Shown: positions 52,815 to 62,747, numbered from the stretch's first letter. The stretch: DNA of 64,000 bases from Endozoicomonas gorgoniicola (GCF_025562715.2 NZ_JAPFCC010000001.1:2994501-3058500), one strand, 5' to 3'. Numbers and translations are program-made. The notes: generated by a model not told the origin, from the letters alone.

Positions 52815-54140
52815 GGGCTTTTACAGGTTGGCTGATGGAAAATGAGGGGTTGCAACAGAAATAGCCTTTCAGGAAAGATTGATTTGAACAGATCAAAATT
52901 TCTGAAGGATCAGACATGTGTACAACACCCTCACTACGTCCTATGTTCGCATTTCCCGGCTGGGTAATCGAGCAGATTGATATTGATTGGGAAGTCAAAC
53001 AAGCTTTTGTCTATCTCCGCAGGGATGGCCGAATTCAGCACGAGAAATGCAGTCAATGTGAAACCCCTATGGGACAAATGAAGACAAAAGATCGGTGTGT
53101 CCAGGATTTACCACTGGGAGTTCTACAGGTAAATCTTCTCTTCACAGCTTTTCAGGGCCGCTGCTCACACTGCAACAATATTGAAACCGTTACTATTCCT
53201 GGTTTAACTCCCAAGGCTCAGGCAACCGATCGCCTTAAACGACACGTCAGCCATTTATGTCGCTATATGCCCTGCGACAAGGTGCCTGAATTCATTGCTA
53301 TATCCGGTGGTACTGCCCGTCGTTGGGATAAAGAGATGCTGCTGAGAATGCTTTCAGCTCCAAAGCGTGACGGTATTCGCGCTCTGCTCATTGACGAAAA
53401 ATCCATTGGCAAAGGCCATCAGTATCTTACCGTTGTTCTTAACGCCGACTCAGGAGAAACCCTCTTCCTTGGTGAAGGCAAGCGAAAAGAGACTCTGGAT
53501 GAGTTCTTGAGCAGCCTGACTGAAGAGCAAAAAGCGAGCATCGAGTGTGTTGGCATAGACCGTGGTGGCAGCTATCAGGCTTCGGTGAAAGAGCACTTGC
53601 CCAATGCGGATATTGTATACGACAAGTTTCACATTATTGCCAATTATAATGATGTGATAGATCAGATAAGGCGCAGGGAGTGGCGTCAGGCTGAAGAAGA
53701 GAACAAGCCCTTTATCAAGGGTCAGCGGTTCAACCTGTTCATGAACCCTGAGAACCTGACTCCAAAGCGAGAAAGCAGTCTGAAAGAGCTCTTGAGCATG
53801 AACGAGGATCTCAATCAGGCTTACATCCTGAAAGACATGCTCAAACAGCTATGGACGTACACGTACAAAGCGTGTGCCGGCAAGTTTCTGGATAGATGGA
53901 TAGAGTTAGCAAAAGAAACCGGAATTGCAGAACTTAAGAGGTTTGCTAAGGGCTTGGACAGGGCAAGAGAGGGCTTGCTGTCGTACTGCCATCATCGTAT
54001 AACCAGCGCGAAGATTGAAGCTTTCAATGGAGTCATCAAACGGATTATCTACAAAGCTTGTGGCTACAATGATCTTGATTACCTCTATCTTAAAATCAGG
54101 CAGGAGGCTGTAAAATGATCAGCCAACCTGTAAAAGAGCC
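52815..54140 (+). mobile_element. ISL3-family insertion sequence
   Basis: Terminal repeats GGCTTTTACAGGTTGGCTGAT (from 52816, one base shorter than the right end) and ATCAGCCAACCTGTAAAAG (to 54140, followed by AGCC) bound the element. No 8-bp target duplication is visible: the left neighbour is IS1634 sequence and the right neighbour is IS66 sequence. Confidence 0.85.
52916..54118 (+). CDS. ISL3-family transposase
   Basis: This intact 400-residue transposase has an N-terminal zinc-binding region (CSQCETPMG and GRCSHCNN, cysteines at about residues 42, 45, 82 and 85) and a helix-turn-helix. The DDE core has Asp in LLIDEKSIGKGHQY, Asp in CVGIDRGGSYQ, the YDKFHI block and Glu in KIEAFNGVIKRI. 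Length is normal for the family (about 400). It is the most recent-looking element in this pile-up and is probably active. Confidence 0.95.
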   Translation: MCTTPSLRPMFAFPGWVIEQIDIDWEVKQAFVYLRRDGRIQHEKCSQCETPMGQMKTKDRCVQDLPLGVLQVNLLFTAFQGRCSHCNNIETVTIPGLTPKAQATDRLKRHVSHLCRYMPCDKVPEFIAISGGTARRWDKEMLLRMLSAPKRDGIRALLIDEKSIGKGHQYLTVVLNADSGETLFLGEGKRKETLDEFLSSLTEEQKASIECVGIDRGGSYQASVKEHLPNADIVYDKFHIIANYNDVIDQIRRREWRQAEEENKPFIKGQRFNLFMNPENLTPKRESSLKELLSMNEDLNQAYILKDMLKQLWTYTYKACAGKFLDRWIELAKETGIAELKRFAKGLDRAREGLLSYCHHRITSAKIEAFNGVIKRIIYKACGYNDLDYLYLKIRQEAVK

Positions 54141-54141
54141 G

Positions 54142-54183
54142 AAAAAAGCCCATCAACCTCTGCACTATCAGCCTGCCGCTTAA
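54142..54183 (+). pseudogene. C-terminal remnant of IS66 TnpB
   Basis: Fourteen codons ending in TAA read KKAHQPLHYQPAA, the sort of basic C-terminal tail found in IS66 TnpB proteins, directly after the ISL3 end and 56 bases before the tnpC start. The rest of tnpB and all of tnpA are missing. Confidence 0.6.
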
Positions 54184-54308
54184 ATTGCCATGACCTGCTT
54201 CAATGCAAACTACAGGGCGCCTGTCGGATAATAAACGACATGAATACGATCACTACGCCAGACAGCCCGACCTTTGAATCGCTTCAGTTGGAAATTATCC
54301 AGCTGAAG

Positions 54309-55161
54309 GTAGTGGGGTAAACCTGATATTTTGTAGTTGTTTGCTAAAATACGGCGTATGCCGTATTTGTCATGGTGCGATATGAAAATGTGCTCCACAC
54401 CAGTTCACTGCCCGAAATGTGGCGGTAATGATGTTAAAAGCTTTGGTTACAGTGTTCATAATGTTCCTCGCTACTTTTGCTGTAATGCTGAATGTGAAAC
54501 CAAGTCCTTTATGCTTGAGTACCGGTATAAAGCTTATGAGCCAGGCGTTAAAGAAAAAGTCGTCGATATGGCAATTAATGGTGGCGGCATCAGGGATACA
54601 AGCAGGGTTTTGGGAATCAATAAAAAAACAGTAATAAACACATTAAAAAAAAGAGAAAGGCTTAGTTCAAGTTAATCCAAATATTCAGAAAATGGATCTT
54701 GGAACGGGTGCTGTGATTCACGTAGGCCGTGCCTGCCAAGAGGCTGAGATAGATGAACAGTGGTCGTATGTGTTTGAAAAAAGTAACCAGCGTTGGCTTT
54801 GGCATGCAGTTGATCATGCGACCAATACTGTTTTGGCTTACGTTTTTGGGAAACGAAAGGATGAGGTTTTCAAAAAACTAAAAGAGCTTCTTGAACCATT
54901 TGGTATCAAGAAATTTTATACTGATGATTGGGGAGCCTATGAACGTAATCTCGACGAAAGCAGACACATCATTGGAAAAGAAAATACTCAGAAAATTGAA
55001 CGTAAAAACCTGAATTTTAGAACTTGGATTAAGCGTCTGGCCAGAAAGACAATATGCTTTTCAAAGTTAGAACAAATGCACGATATTGTTATTGGCCTGT
55101 TGATCAACAAAATCGAATTTGGCATTGACATCCATGAAATATAACAGGTTTGCCCCACTAC
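54309..55161 (+). mobile_element. IS1-family insertion sequence
   Basis: Terminal repeats GTAGTGGGGTAAACCTG and, inverted, CAGGTTTGCCCCACTAC bound an 853-bp element. The target sequence CCAGCTGAAG occurs on both sides (54299-54308 and 55162-55171), giving a 9-10-bp duplication as expected for IS1. A solo end of the same type is at 7368-7388. Confidence 0.92.
54382..55144 (+). CDS. IS1 transposase InsA/InsB (frameshift-fused)
   Basis: InsA (54382-54675) is a zinc-finger/helix-turn-helix protein with CPKCGGNDVKSFGY and the second cysteine pair (CCNAEC). InsB has its own ATG at 54692, but the homology reaches back over the InsA end. A run of eight A residues near 54646 (TTAAAAAAAAG) is the usual -1 slippery site that fuses InsA and InsB. 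InsB holds the DDE residues in DEQWSYVFEKSN, FYTDDWGAYER and KIERKN. The element looks complete and could move. Confidence 0.9.
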
Positions 55162-57493
55162 CCAGCTGAAGACGAAACTGGCGTGGTATGAAGAACAGTT
55201 CCGGTTATATCAGCATAAGAAATTTGGTTCCTCCAGCGAACGTTTTGAAGATCAGGGACTGCTCTTTAATGAAGCGGAAGAACTGGCTGAAGAAGCCACT
55301 GAAGAAGAGCAAGAGCCTGAAACCCAAACCATTGAGGCTCACCAGCGGAAAAAGCCTGTCAGAAAAACATTATCTGAAGACCTGCCCCGTGATGTTGTAA
55401 CGCTGGATGTCTCCGAAGAAGAAAAACAATGCGACTGCTGTGGCAAAGAGCTTCAGGCGTTTGGTCACGAAAGCAGCTGCAAGCTGGATATTGTTCCGGC
55501 CCAGGTTAAAGTCATTGAATTTCAGCGGTTAAAGTATCGCTGTGAGTGCGAGTCTGGCGTCAAGACCGCGCCGATGCCGAAACTGCCTATCCCCAAGAGT
55601 ATTGCCACCCCCGGCCTGCTGGCCTGGATTATCACCAGTAAATACTGTGACGCCCTGCCACTGTACCGTCAGGAGTTTATCCTCAAGCGCATGGGCGTAG
55701 AAATCCGTCGTGCGTCCATGGCTGAATGGATGATCAGGGTGTCGGTTTTACTTCAGCCACTGTACGACACTTTACAGAAGATGCTGGTTAAGCAGCCATG
55801 CATCCAGGCGGATGAAACACCACTACAGGTATTGAACGAACCTGATCGTACACCGCAAAACAAGTCCTACATGTGGCTGTATCGTACGACAGGGCAGCTG
55901 GGTTCTCCCGTTGTGTTGTACAACTACCAGTCAGGCAGGGATCACGGACGGCCACAAGCGTTTTTGTCCGGTTTTAGCGGCTATTTACAGTGTGACGGCT
56001 TGCCTGCCTATAAAACCCTGAGCAGCAAGCAGCCAGAGATTGAGCTGGTTGGCTGCCTTGCGCACACCCGCAGAAAATTCAAGGAAGCTCTGGACGCTAT
56101 CCCCAAAAAGAAGGGTGGGCCGCAAACTAAAATCAGCAAACCGGCCCAGGTGCTGAACATGATCCAGACGCTCTACGCCATAGAGAGAAGGATCAAAGAC
56201 AAATCTGTTGAAGAACGCTTCCAGATCCGGCAATCGGAAAGCCGACCGGTTATGGATAAGCTGAAAAAATGGCTGGACAGGCAGCAACCGAAAATAGCCC
56301 CGAAAAACAAGCTGGGCAAAGCCATTACTTATGCGCAAAATCAGTGGCCTTATCTGATGCGCTACCTCGATAGCGGGCTACTGGATATCGACAACAATGC
56401 CGCAGAGCGAGCGATAAAACCCTTTGTGATCGGTCGCAAAAACTGGCTCTTCGCCCAATGCGTAGATGGAGCCAAAGCCAGCGCAGTGTTGTACAGCCTG
56501 ATCGAAACGGCCAAAGCCAACGGTCTGGAGCCTTATGCATGGTTCCGCTACGTACTGTCTAAATTACCTCAGCTATCCAAAGGCAGCAGTGTCGAACACC
56601 TGTTGCCTATGAAGCTCACACAGGATGATTTAAAAATAGCGGATTGGTGGAAATAGGGGTAGATGGAGTTCCCCAACCGCTTACAAAGAAACGGGTAACG
56701 CCAGTATTAACTTGGTACCTTCTCAGCAAATGCTGATAGTGGGCTCATGTTAACTTGATGGTTTTGGGATCGGTTCCACGGTTGAGCTTCAAAGTAAGCG
56801 CCAAATAAACCAGCGTACTGGCTAGCCTTGCTGAACTCTCTTATTCTTGATTGGCCTTAACTGCCCAGGGCAGCAGACACTCTAATTTCTCAAGAGTATC
56901 AGCATAAGGCAGCTCTTTTAAAATACGGTTCAGGTACGCATAAGGCTCCAAACCATTGGCTTTGGCGCTTTCGACCAGGCTGTAAAACAGGGCACTTGCT
57001 TTCGCACCGTTTGGCGTGTCTGCAAATAGCCAGTTTCGGCGGCCAACGGCGAATGGTCGTATAACATTTTCTGCTGCGGCATTACTGATGCTCAGCTCAC
57101 CACTTTCACAGTATGTGACCAGTTTTGGCCACTGGTTCAGAGCGTAGCTCATCGCCAGATGGGTCAAACTCCGGCACCAGCCGGGTGATGTTTTTCTCCA
57201 GCCATTGGTGTAGGTCATCCAGAAGAGGTTTACTCTTCTCTTGTCGTATAGCCAGTTTCTTAACTGCAGACAGCTTTTCAATCTCCGCTTCAATGGCGTA
57301 GAGCTTACGGATTTTGCCCAGAGCAACATCCGCTTTGCTAACCCTGGCGTTTTTCACCTTCTTGCCCGGTTTGGCTTCACCTTTTTTGGCGTCGGTGAAT
57401 TTGCTGCGAACGTGGTCGAAGCAGCCTGCCTGTGTGATGCCTTCCTGTTTGCATACTGCATTGTAGCTGGCATAGCCGTCCGTTTGCAGGTAA

Positions 57494-58881
57494 AGTCTTC
57501 TCCAATATGAAATGAGCCTAAAGGAGCCCCGTATTTCTAACATGAAATGAGCCTCACGCTTCTGGTTCTATCGTCCATTATTACAGGATGAAAATAATCA
57601 TGAACACAAGGCTCATTAAGACCCTTCAACACGTACGCGAACTAATCGCTCAAGCGCCATTACTGGAACCCGAGTGGGAGTCAAAAGATGAGTGCTATCA
57701 ATGGGTTGAAGGCGTTTTGAAGCACTTCCGATATCAATCGCTTACCCGGTCAGACAAAGGGCTCATCAAGCAGTATCTAACGCTCGCCACAGGCTACTCA
57801 AGAGCTCAAATCACCCGCCTTATCAGCGCCTGCCTCTCACAAGGCCGTTTGAAGCGAAAACAACGTACAAGCAACGGTTTTACCAGTCAGTACACCAAAG
57901 CCGATATAAGCCTCCTCGCTGCTACAGATCAGCTTCACAATGGCCTGAATGGTGCGGCTATCAAAAAGCTCTGTGAAAGGGCCTACGAGCAAGGAGATCA
58001 AAAGTTTGTACGGCTGAAGGACATATCTGTCTCGCATATATACAACCTGAGGCAGTCAAAAACATACCGTAACATCAGGACACCTAAAGACGTTACCAGA
58101 CCGACAAACAGGGCGATCGGAATACGACGCAAGCCCAGACCGGAAGGTCAGCCAGGATTCATTCGCATTGATACCGTGCATCAGGGGGACAAGGACAAAG
58201 TGAAGGGCGTATACCATATCAATGCGGTCGATGAGGTTACTCAGTATCAAGTCGTTTGCTCTGTTGAGAAGATCAGTGAGACGTTTCTCATTCCGGTTCT
58301 GGAAGAGCTGCTGGCTACTTTTCCCTTCAAATTAAGGGGTTTTCACTCAGACAACGGTTCAGAATACATCAATGGTCGTGTAGCAAAATTACTTGACAAA
58401 CTACGTATAAATTTTACGAAATCAAGATCAAGAAAAACAAACGACAATGCACTTATAGAAAGCAAGAACGGTGCAGTTATCAGAAAAATGCTCGGATATG
58501 CTCATATTCCTCAAAAATATGCGACAGAGATAAACTAATTCAATAGAAACTACCTTACTCCATATCTAAACTTTCATCGCCCATGCTTCTTTGCTGAAAC
58601 AGAAGTGGATAAGAAGGGCAAAGAAAGGAAAAAATACCGCTACGAAAATATGATGACTCCCTATGAAAAATTCAGAAGCATTTCAAATTGCAAGGAGTAC
58701 CTGAAAAAGGGAATCACCCTTGAAGAACTTGAGGCAAGAGCTACCAGCATGAGCGATAATGAAGCAGCAGAGCAGCTACAGGCTGCCAGAGAATCACTGT
58801 TTCAATCAATTTTTGAACGAAAGGCCTGAAAGCACTGGCTTGGCACCTCTTTCAGGCTCATTTTAGGATTGGAAAATACTG
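57494..58881 (+). mobile_element. IS481-like DDE insertion sequence
   Basis: The 4-bp target repeat GTAA at 57490-57493 and 58882-58885 flanks imperfect terminal repeats (TTCTCCAATATGAAATGAGCC on the left, and inverted TTTTCCAATCCTAAAATGAGC on the right). Excising it rejoins the IS66 tnpC as GFSGY-LQTDGY. The right end matches the remnant ending at 4091. Confidence 0.85.
57588..58829 (+). pseudogene. IS481-like transposase with one nonsense codon
   Basis: The enzyme would be about 413 residues: a helix-turn-helix half (LTRSDKGLIKQYLTLATGYS) and an integrase-type DDE core with FIRIDTVHQGDKDK (Asp), GFHSDNGSEYING (Asp) and NDNALIESKNG (Glu). A TAA at 58536-58538 replaces the GAA found in the related fragment at 3549-4040 (EINEFNR expected), after which the same frame runs on to FERKA at 58829. 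A single G-to-T change therefore truncates an otherwise complete gene just after the catalytic glutamate. Family assignment (IS481/ISNCY) is tentative. Start is ATG 57588 or 57600. Confidence 0.88.
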
Positions 58882-59919
58882 GTAACCACTGAACCCTTCA
58901 AACAGGCGCAGGGGGATCTCCTTGCTTCTTGAAGGATCGTACTCAAACAGTACCGATGGCTGACTGGGTGGCCCGCCCAGGCTGACCCACATGTATTTGT
59001 CCGAGTTAATGGACTTGCTGCTCTCCTTGATGACCTGGATCCGGGTCTCGTCAGCATTGATGACAGCCCCCTCTTTCTGGTGATCCCTCATCAGGTTGAT
59101 CAGTGGCTGTAGCTTTGTAGACAGACGGATCAGTGAGTTAGCCATGGTCGTACGTGTCACGGAGCCACCGTATCGCTTGAGCATGTTCTCCTGACGGTAC
59201 AGTGGCAAGGCATCGCAGTACTTGGAGACAATGACCCAGGCCAGAGTGCTGACAGACAGCGATGATTTGGGCAGTGGGTGCTTTGGCAGAGTGGCTGCCT
59301 TAATCACCCGTTTTTCTTGACCATACTCGTCTGTTTCCGGATAGACGGCTTTTTCCTGCAGGATTTCTTTGACCTGAACTTTCGCTGGAACAATGTCCAG
59401 CTCTTCCCGCACTTTGACAAAGAACGTGTCAATGGCCCCGGCTTTTTCCTCTTCACTGAGTTCAGACCGCTCCTGGACTCTGGGCAGTGAAGGCGAGAAG
59501 GGTTGGCGCCCTTTACGGTGTTTGCGGGAGTTCGAATCGGGCTCAGGTTGCTCCGGCTCATCCTCATCCGGCTGTATCGCACAATCGACTAATTCAGCCT
59601 CGTTGAAGATCTCCCCCTGACTGCCGGACTTTTCCGAACTACGCCCGTAAAGCCGTGCCCGCTCCAGGCGCAGGTACTCTTCCAGGAGCGTGATTCGCTT
59701 TTTCTGCTCTTCAATGACCTGGGATTTCTTCTGAATAATGTCGTCTTTTTCAAGAAGGGCGCTGTCCTTCGTATGGATGGCCTCAAGCAAGGCCTCCATA
59801 TCACGGGCAATTTCAGCCTTGGAAAAAGGCGAATCCAAAGCGGATTCCGGCTGAGGAAAGACAGCATTGGTCATTGATTTCATGACCGGTATTTTACCAT
59901 AACCGCCTGAAGAATAAGA

Positions 59920-60288
59920 CTAAAAACAACTCTCATAATGCCTTTTTTTATGGGGTTTCATGGCCTTGAGATTGTAACCGTCGAGCAGCCAGTTAAGTTG
60001 CTGCCCGGTTAATGTCACCAGCTCATCATCAGGTTCAGGCCAGTGGAACTTGTCATCTGACAAACTCTTGTAATAAAGCACAAAGCCATTGTCTTCCCAG
60101 AACAGGCACTTGATTTTATTACGCTGACGATTGGTGAAGGCGTAAAGATAACCGTCGAAAGGGTTATGCCCGAGTTCCTGCTCAACTAACACGGCCAGAC
60201 CGCGAAATGACTTTCGAAAATCGATGGGCTCCCGATAAAGAAACACTTTTGGCAGTGTGATGGCGGGGCGCATGACTGGCTGGTTCAT
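59920..60288 (-). CDS. tnpB: IS66-family accessory protein TnpB
   Basis: The 122-residue protein has the Orf2 signature of IS66: FLYREPIDFRKSFRGLAVLV, then NRQRNKIKCLFWEDNGFVLYYK and WLLDGYNLK. It is needed with TnpA and TnpC for IS66 transposition; its exact task is not known. It overlaps tnpA by four bases and precedes tnpC on the minus strand. It is intact, although the tnpC partner is broken. Confidence 0.95.
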   Translation of the reverse strand: MNQPVMRPAITLPKVFLYREPIDFRKSFRGLAVLVEQELGHNPFDGYLYAFTNRQRNKIKCLFWEDNGFVLYYKSLSDDKFHWPEPDDELVTLTGQQLNWLLDGYNLKAMKPHKKRHYESCF

Positions 60289-60620
60289 AGCATTTCCCCG
60301 ACCAACTGTTTAACAAGCGACAAATTGCCTTCATTAATACCGGACACAGTCACACCATTAGGAAGAACGACTGTCAGCTGGCTACTTGCACTGGGCTCAA
60401 CGGGTTCCTGAGCTGGTGTCACTGGTACAAAGGCAGAGTGTTGTGCAGGCTTGGTAGCAGATACTGTTTCCAGTTTTCGTTTCCAGTACCCGAACTTTGA
60501 GACAGAAATATCATTTTGTTGGCACCAGGCGCTCTGGCTCAGACCCGATTGCTGCCAGGACTGGACTCGCACCAGCCATTCGGTGTCAGTTATGCCGGTT
60601 TTTGTCATCGTGACCTCCAC
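60285..60620 (-). CDS. tnpA: IS66-family accessory protein TnpA
   Basis: The 111-residue product has a helix-turn-helix (VRSWQ-like VQSWQQSGLSQSAWCQQNDI, about residues 14-33) followed by FGYWKRKLE and the C-terminal LTVVLPNGVTVSG...LVKQLV pattern typical of IS66 TnpA. It is the first gene of the IS66 operon; an ATG at 60606 (MTKTGITDTEW) would serve equally well as the start, with GGAGG nearby. Confidence 0.92.
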   Translation of the reverse strand: MEVTMTKTGITDTEWLVRVQSWQQSGLSQSAWCQQNDISVSKFGYWKRKLETVSATKPAQHSAFVPVTPAQEPVEPSASSQLTVVLPNGVTVSGINEGNLSLVKQLVGEML

Positions 60621-60865
60621 TATCTTGGGAGGTTGATGATTTCAGGATTGGTCTTAAAGTGTAAGGACGTGGGTTTTATTGGCGTTTACGAATGAACTTG
60701 AGTATTTTTGCCCAACATTTTTTTCTCTGAACTGGCCAATGGCACAGAATCAAAAGGTTGAGAAGCAGAATAAACCAGAGATTTTATGCCCCAGAGACAG
60801 ACTCTGGTGTTTGCGCTGGCGTTGCACGATGGAAAAAACACTGAACCCGCTTGCCGACCACAAGC

Positions 60866-61054
60866 TCAGGAGGTGATGCGAATGGAATGAGCCAAAAACT
60901 CTTGATTCGATGGTCGGCATTGCACGCTGGAAAGTGTACCGCCCTCTCTCGCCAGCTTGTACTGAACCTGACTTGCTGAGTTTTTCTGCTTTGCTGAAAG
61001 CAGCTCAGAACCAAAAAACTTGACGACAAGAACACAGTAACGGATGAAAACCAT
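60866..61054 (-). CDS. Possible short cassette ORF
   Basis: Between the IS66 end (60689) and the attC (61073) the minus strand holds a 62-codon frame (MVFIRYCVLVVKFFGSELL, then a polar tail) and an overlapping 83-codon frame at 60784-61035. In minus-strand reading this is the position of the next cassette after the rnlAB one. Neither ORF resembles a known protein, so coding status is doubtful. Confidence 0.2.
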   Translation of the reverse strand: MVFIRYCVLVVKFFGSELLSAKQKNSASQVQYKLAREGGTLSSVQCRPSNQEFLAHSIRITS

Positions 61055-61072
61055 TCACTGAACTCTGGCTAC

Positions 61073-61149
61073 AGCTAACGCCTGGTTCAGCCGCGTGCCG
61101 AAGGCACGTCGGGTGAGCGAAGCGAACGAACTGCAACCATTTGTTAGGT
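61073..61149 (-). repeat. attC site, end of the rnlAB cassette
   Basis: On the minus strand a 77-bp site runs ACCTAAC (R'') - TGGTTGCAG (L'') - GC-rich palindrome around GACGTGCCTTCGGCACGC - CTGAACCAGG (L') - GTTAGCT (R'), matching the consensus RYYYAAC...GTTRRRY. It begins 15 bases after the rnlB stop. This is a textbook attC. Confidence 0.9.
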
Positions 61150-61164
61150 TGCGATGGGTAAAAT

Positions 61165-61500
61165 TTAGAAGTTTTTCAGTTCAGAGCTGGATAGGACACT
61201 AGCTTTAAGTAAATCTGGGTGTGCACGAAAGTATTTGTCTTGACCTTGTTTTAAATCTTGATCAATGTCTGTTAAAACCTTGAATGTTTTTCTGTCAAAG
61301 TTATTTCCATTAAAAATTATTGCAACAAAGCGGTTACTAGCCAAGCCATTAAAAACCAAAAGATCAAATACGACAGAACCACTATAATTAAAAGACTTGA
61401 GTTTAGAACTCAAGTCTTTTAGGTGTTGCATAGGATGATAATCGACAAGAGCAGTGACTACTGCAACTTGTGAATTGTCAACCTTGCGCACCTGAATCAT
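61165..61500 (-). CDS. rnlB: RnlB-family antitoxin
   Basis: The 111-residue protein matches the RnlB antitoxin in its core: SGSVVFDLLVFNGLASNRFV and its ending YFRAHPDLLKASVLSSSEL, which resembles the E. coli protein (LRNHPEYLEASVLS). RnlB binds and inhibits RnlA in uninfected cells. Its start overlaps the rnlA stop by one base, the coupled order of the E. coli rnlA-rnlB operon. The gene is the second of a two-gene integron cassette and ends just before the attC. Confidence 0.9.
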   Translation of the reverse strand: MIQVRKVDNSQVAVVTALVDYHPMQHLKDLSSKLKSFNYSGSVVFDLLVFNGLASNRFVAIIFNGNNFDRKTFKVLTDIDQDLKQGQDKYFRAHPDLLKASVLSSSELKNF

Positions 61501-62597
61501 TATGTATTTTTCAACCTGTATATATTGTTAATTAAGTTATAGCAATCTTTGCTTAGTTTTATTGCTTTATCTAGTGTATCTATTTTTCTACTTGCTTCAG
61601 CAAAGTCTTCCATATGGAACAATGTATGGCGAAGTTTTCTAAAAAATTCATATGTTTTCTCTAACGCAAGTACCATATCGGCTGAATCAACAATTTCTTT
61701 GAAATTGCTTTTTAGCGTTACTGTATCGCAGTTAACAGAGAAGAATGCTCCAAAGCCAAATTTTTCTTCTCCAGGGTGCATCCCATAAACGCCCAATTCT
61801 GTCCTTAATACTCCCTCTAATGCTCTAAGATCAGGAAATAACAGCATAGAATACTCTGGAAGATCAGGGGATGCAAGTTTTACACAGCAACCTGATACAA
61901 GCAAATCTTTAATGATTTGAGGTAAATTTTCAAATGAATCAGGAAGTTGCCCCTTTAGATAATCTTTTGCTAATTCGGATCTTATGATCTGTGCTGTATT
62001 CTCTTCTGTACGGCTCAGAACTGTTTGCAATCCGGCTAAATCAAGAAGTTCAGATAGCAAGTAAATTAAACGTCTATAAGAAAATAATGGCTTACCTTGA
62101 ATGGATAGTAGCTTTGTGGTCTTGAAGTGAGTGACTGTTAGCGTATCTTGGTGTTGAACACTTGTAATTTTGTAAATTTTCCTAATGTTATTATCTTGTT
62201 CAATGGCAATTTCAAACTCACTTTTACTACCATCAAGAGAGCAGCAACCAATTTCCTCGATAATAGGTTCAATGTTATCTGAATGAATACCTTTTAGCGT
62301 ATAGTTGACACTAAGGAATTCATTTGGATCAATTGTGTCTAACAAAAACTGTGCTAGTTTTGCTCCAAGCTCTTGGTTCTTTCCCAGCTTATGATTTACA
62401 GTTGTTGTACCATCTTTATTTAAGTGTAAATCAACAATCGCGTCATAAACTCCTATGCGGCCAATCGTTATTCTTTTTTTCTTATTATTGTCTAATGATT
62501 CATTTGATCTCAAGTTTAAAGACTGAGAATTAACAAAATCTTCGACATAAACGTCAATGGATTCTCTTTTTAAATTTAAACTCTTGTAGTTGCTCAT
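61500..62597 (-). CDS. rnlA: RnlA-family toxin (RNase LS), anti-phage endoribonuclease
   Basis: RnlA is an mRNA endonuclease; in E. coli it cleaves T4 late mRNAs when the phage lacks Dmd. The 365-residue product is collinear with the E. coli protein (357): NYKSLNLKRESIDVY at the start, LLSIQGKPLFSYRRLIYLLSELLDL in the middle, KLASPDLPEYSMLLFPDLRALEGVL, and the HEPN-type active site RHTLFHMED near residues 323-331 (Arg323 and His328). I start at ATG 62597, since GGGGAG lies only two bases from the alternative ATG at 62603 but eight from this one. The gene lies between two attC sites and appears intact. Confidence 0.95.
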   Translation of the reverse strand: MSNYKSLNLKRESIDVYVEDFVNSQSLNLRSNESLDNNKKKRITIGRIGVYDAIVDLHLNKDGTTTVNHKLGKNQELGAKLAQFLLDTIDPNEFLSVNYTLKGIHSDNIEPIIEEIGCCSLDGSKSEFEIAIEQDNNIRKIYKITSVQHQDTLTVTHFKTTKLLSIQGKPLFSYRRLIYLLSELLDLAGLQTVLSRTEENTAQIIRSELAKDYLKGQLPDSFENLPQIIKDLLVSGCCVKLASPDLPEYSMLLFPDLRALEGVLRTELGVYGMHPGEEKFGFGAFFSVNCDTVTLKSNFKEIVDSADMVLALEKTYEFFRKLRHTLFHMEDFAEASRKIDTLDKAIKLSKDCYNLINNIYRLKNT

Positions 62598-62669
62598 TGG
62601 CATTACTCCCCAAAAAAACCTATTAATTCTACCATATTTTGTAGAGTAATGTGCGGTAATGTGATAGCA

Positions 62670-62726
62670 ACCTAACGCCTTTATCAGCCGCCGCTGGAAG
62701 CGGTCGGATGGATAAATTTGTTATGT
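62670..62726 (-). repeat. attC site upstream of the rnlAB cassette
   Basis: On the minus strand a 57-bp site runs ACATAAC (R'') - AAATTTATCC - palindrome CGACCGCTTCCAGCGGCGGC - TGATAAAGGC - GTTAGGT (R'). With 61073-61149 it delimits a cassette of about 1.6 kb. It belonged to the preceding cassette, whose gene is not visible. Confidence 0.85.
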
Positions 62727-62747
62727 TCACGATTGCACGGAGCTAGA

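Larger units (their letters stand above)
54240..56656 (+). pseudogene. IS66 TnpC transposase interrupted by IS1
   Basis: The first 23 codons (MNTITTPDSPTFESLQ...LK) are at 54240-54308. The rest, from TKLAWYEEQFRLYQHKKFG, is open in the same frame from 55172 to 56656 (495 codons). Without the IS1 insert it would be a complete 517-residue TnpC: coiled-coil N-terminus, zinc-binding CDCCGKEL, first Asp in CIQADETPLQV, YLQCDGLPAYK (second Asp) and NNAAERAIKPFVIGRKNW (Glu). The host IS66 lacks its left half; its right terminal repeat is GGGGTAGATGG...CGCTTAC ending at 56692. Confidence 0.92.
56841..59883 (-). pseudogene. IS66 TnpC transposase, interrupted and frameshifted
   Basis: The N-terminal 333 residues (59883-58885) include a coiled coil, the IVPAKVQV region and INADETRIQV with the first Asp, reaching EGFSGYQ at the IS481-like junction. 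Beyond that IS the protein resumes at 57493 with YLQTDGYASYNAV (second Asp) down to about 57160. There a frameshift moves it to the frame ending at 56841, which has NAAAENVIRPFAVGRRNW (Glu). The insertion alone inactivates it, and the frameshift does so independently. Confidence 0.92.
56794..60689 (-). mobile_element. IS66-family element interrupted by an IS481-like element
   Basis: Terminal repeats GTAAGCGCCAAATAAACC (56794) and, inverted, GGTTTTATTGGCGTTTAC (60689) enclose tnpA, tnpB and tnpC on the minus strand. No 8-bp target duplication is visible. tnpC is split by the element at 57494-58881. The gene-poor stretch 56693-56793 has nothing I can name. Confidence 0.82.
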
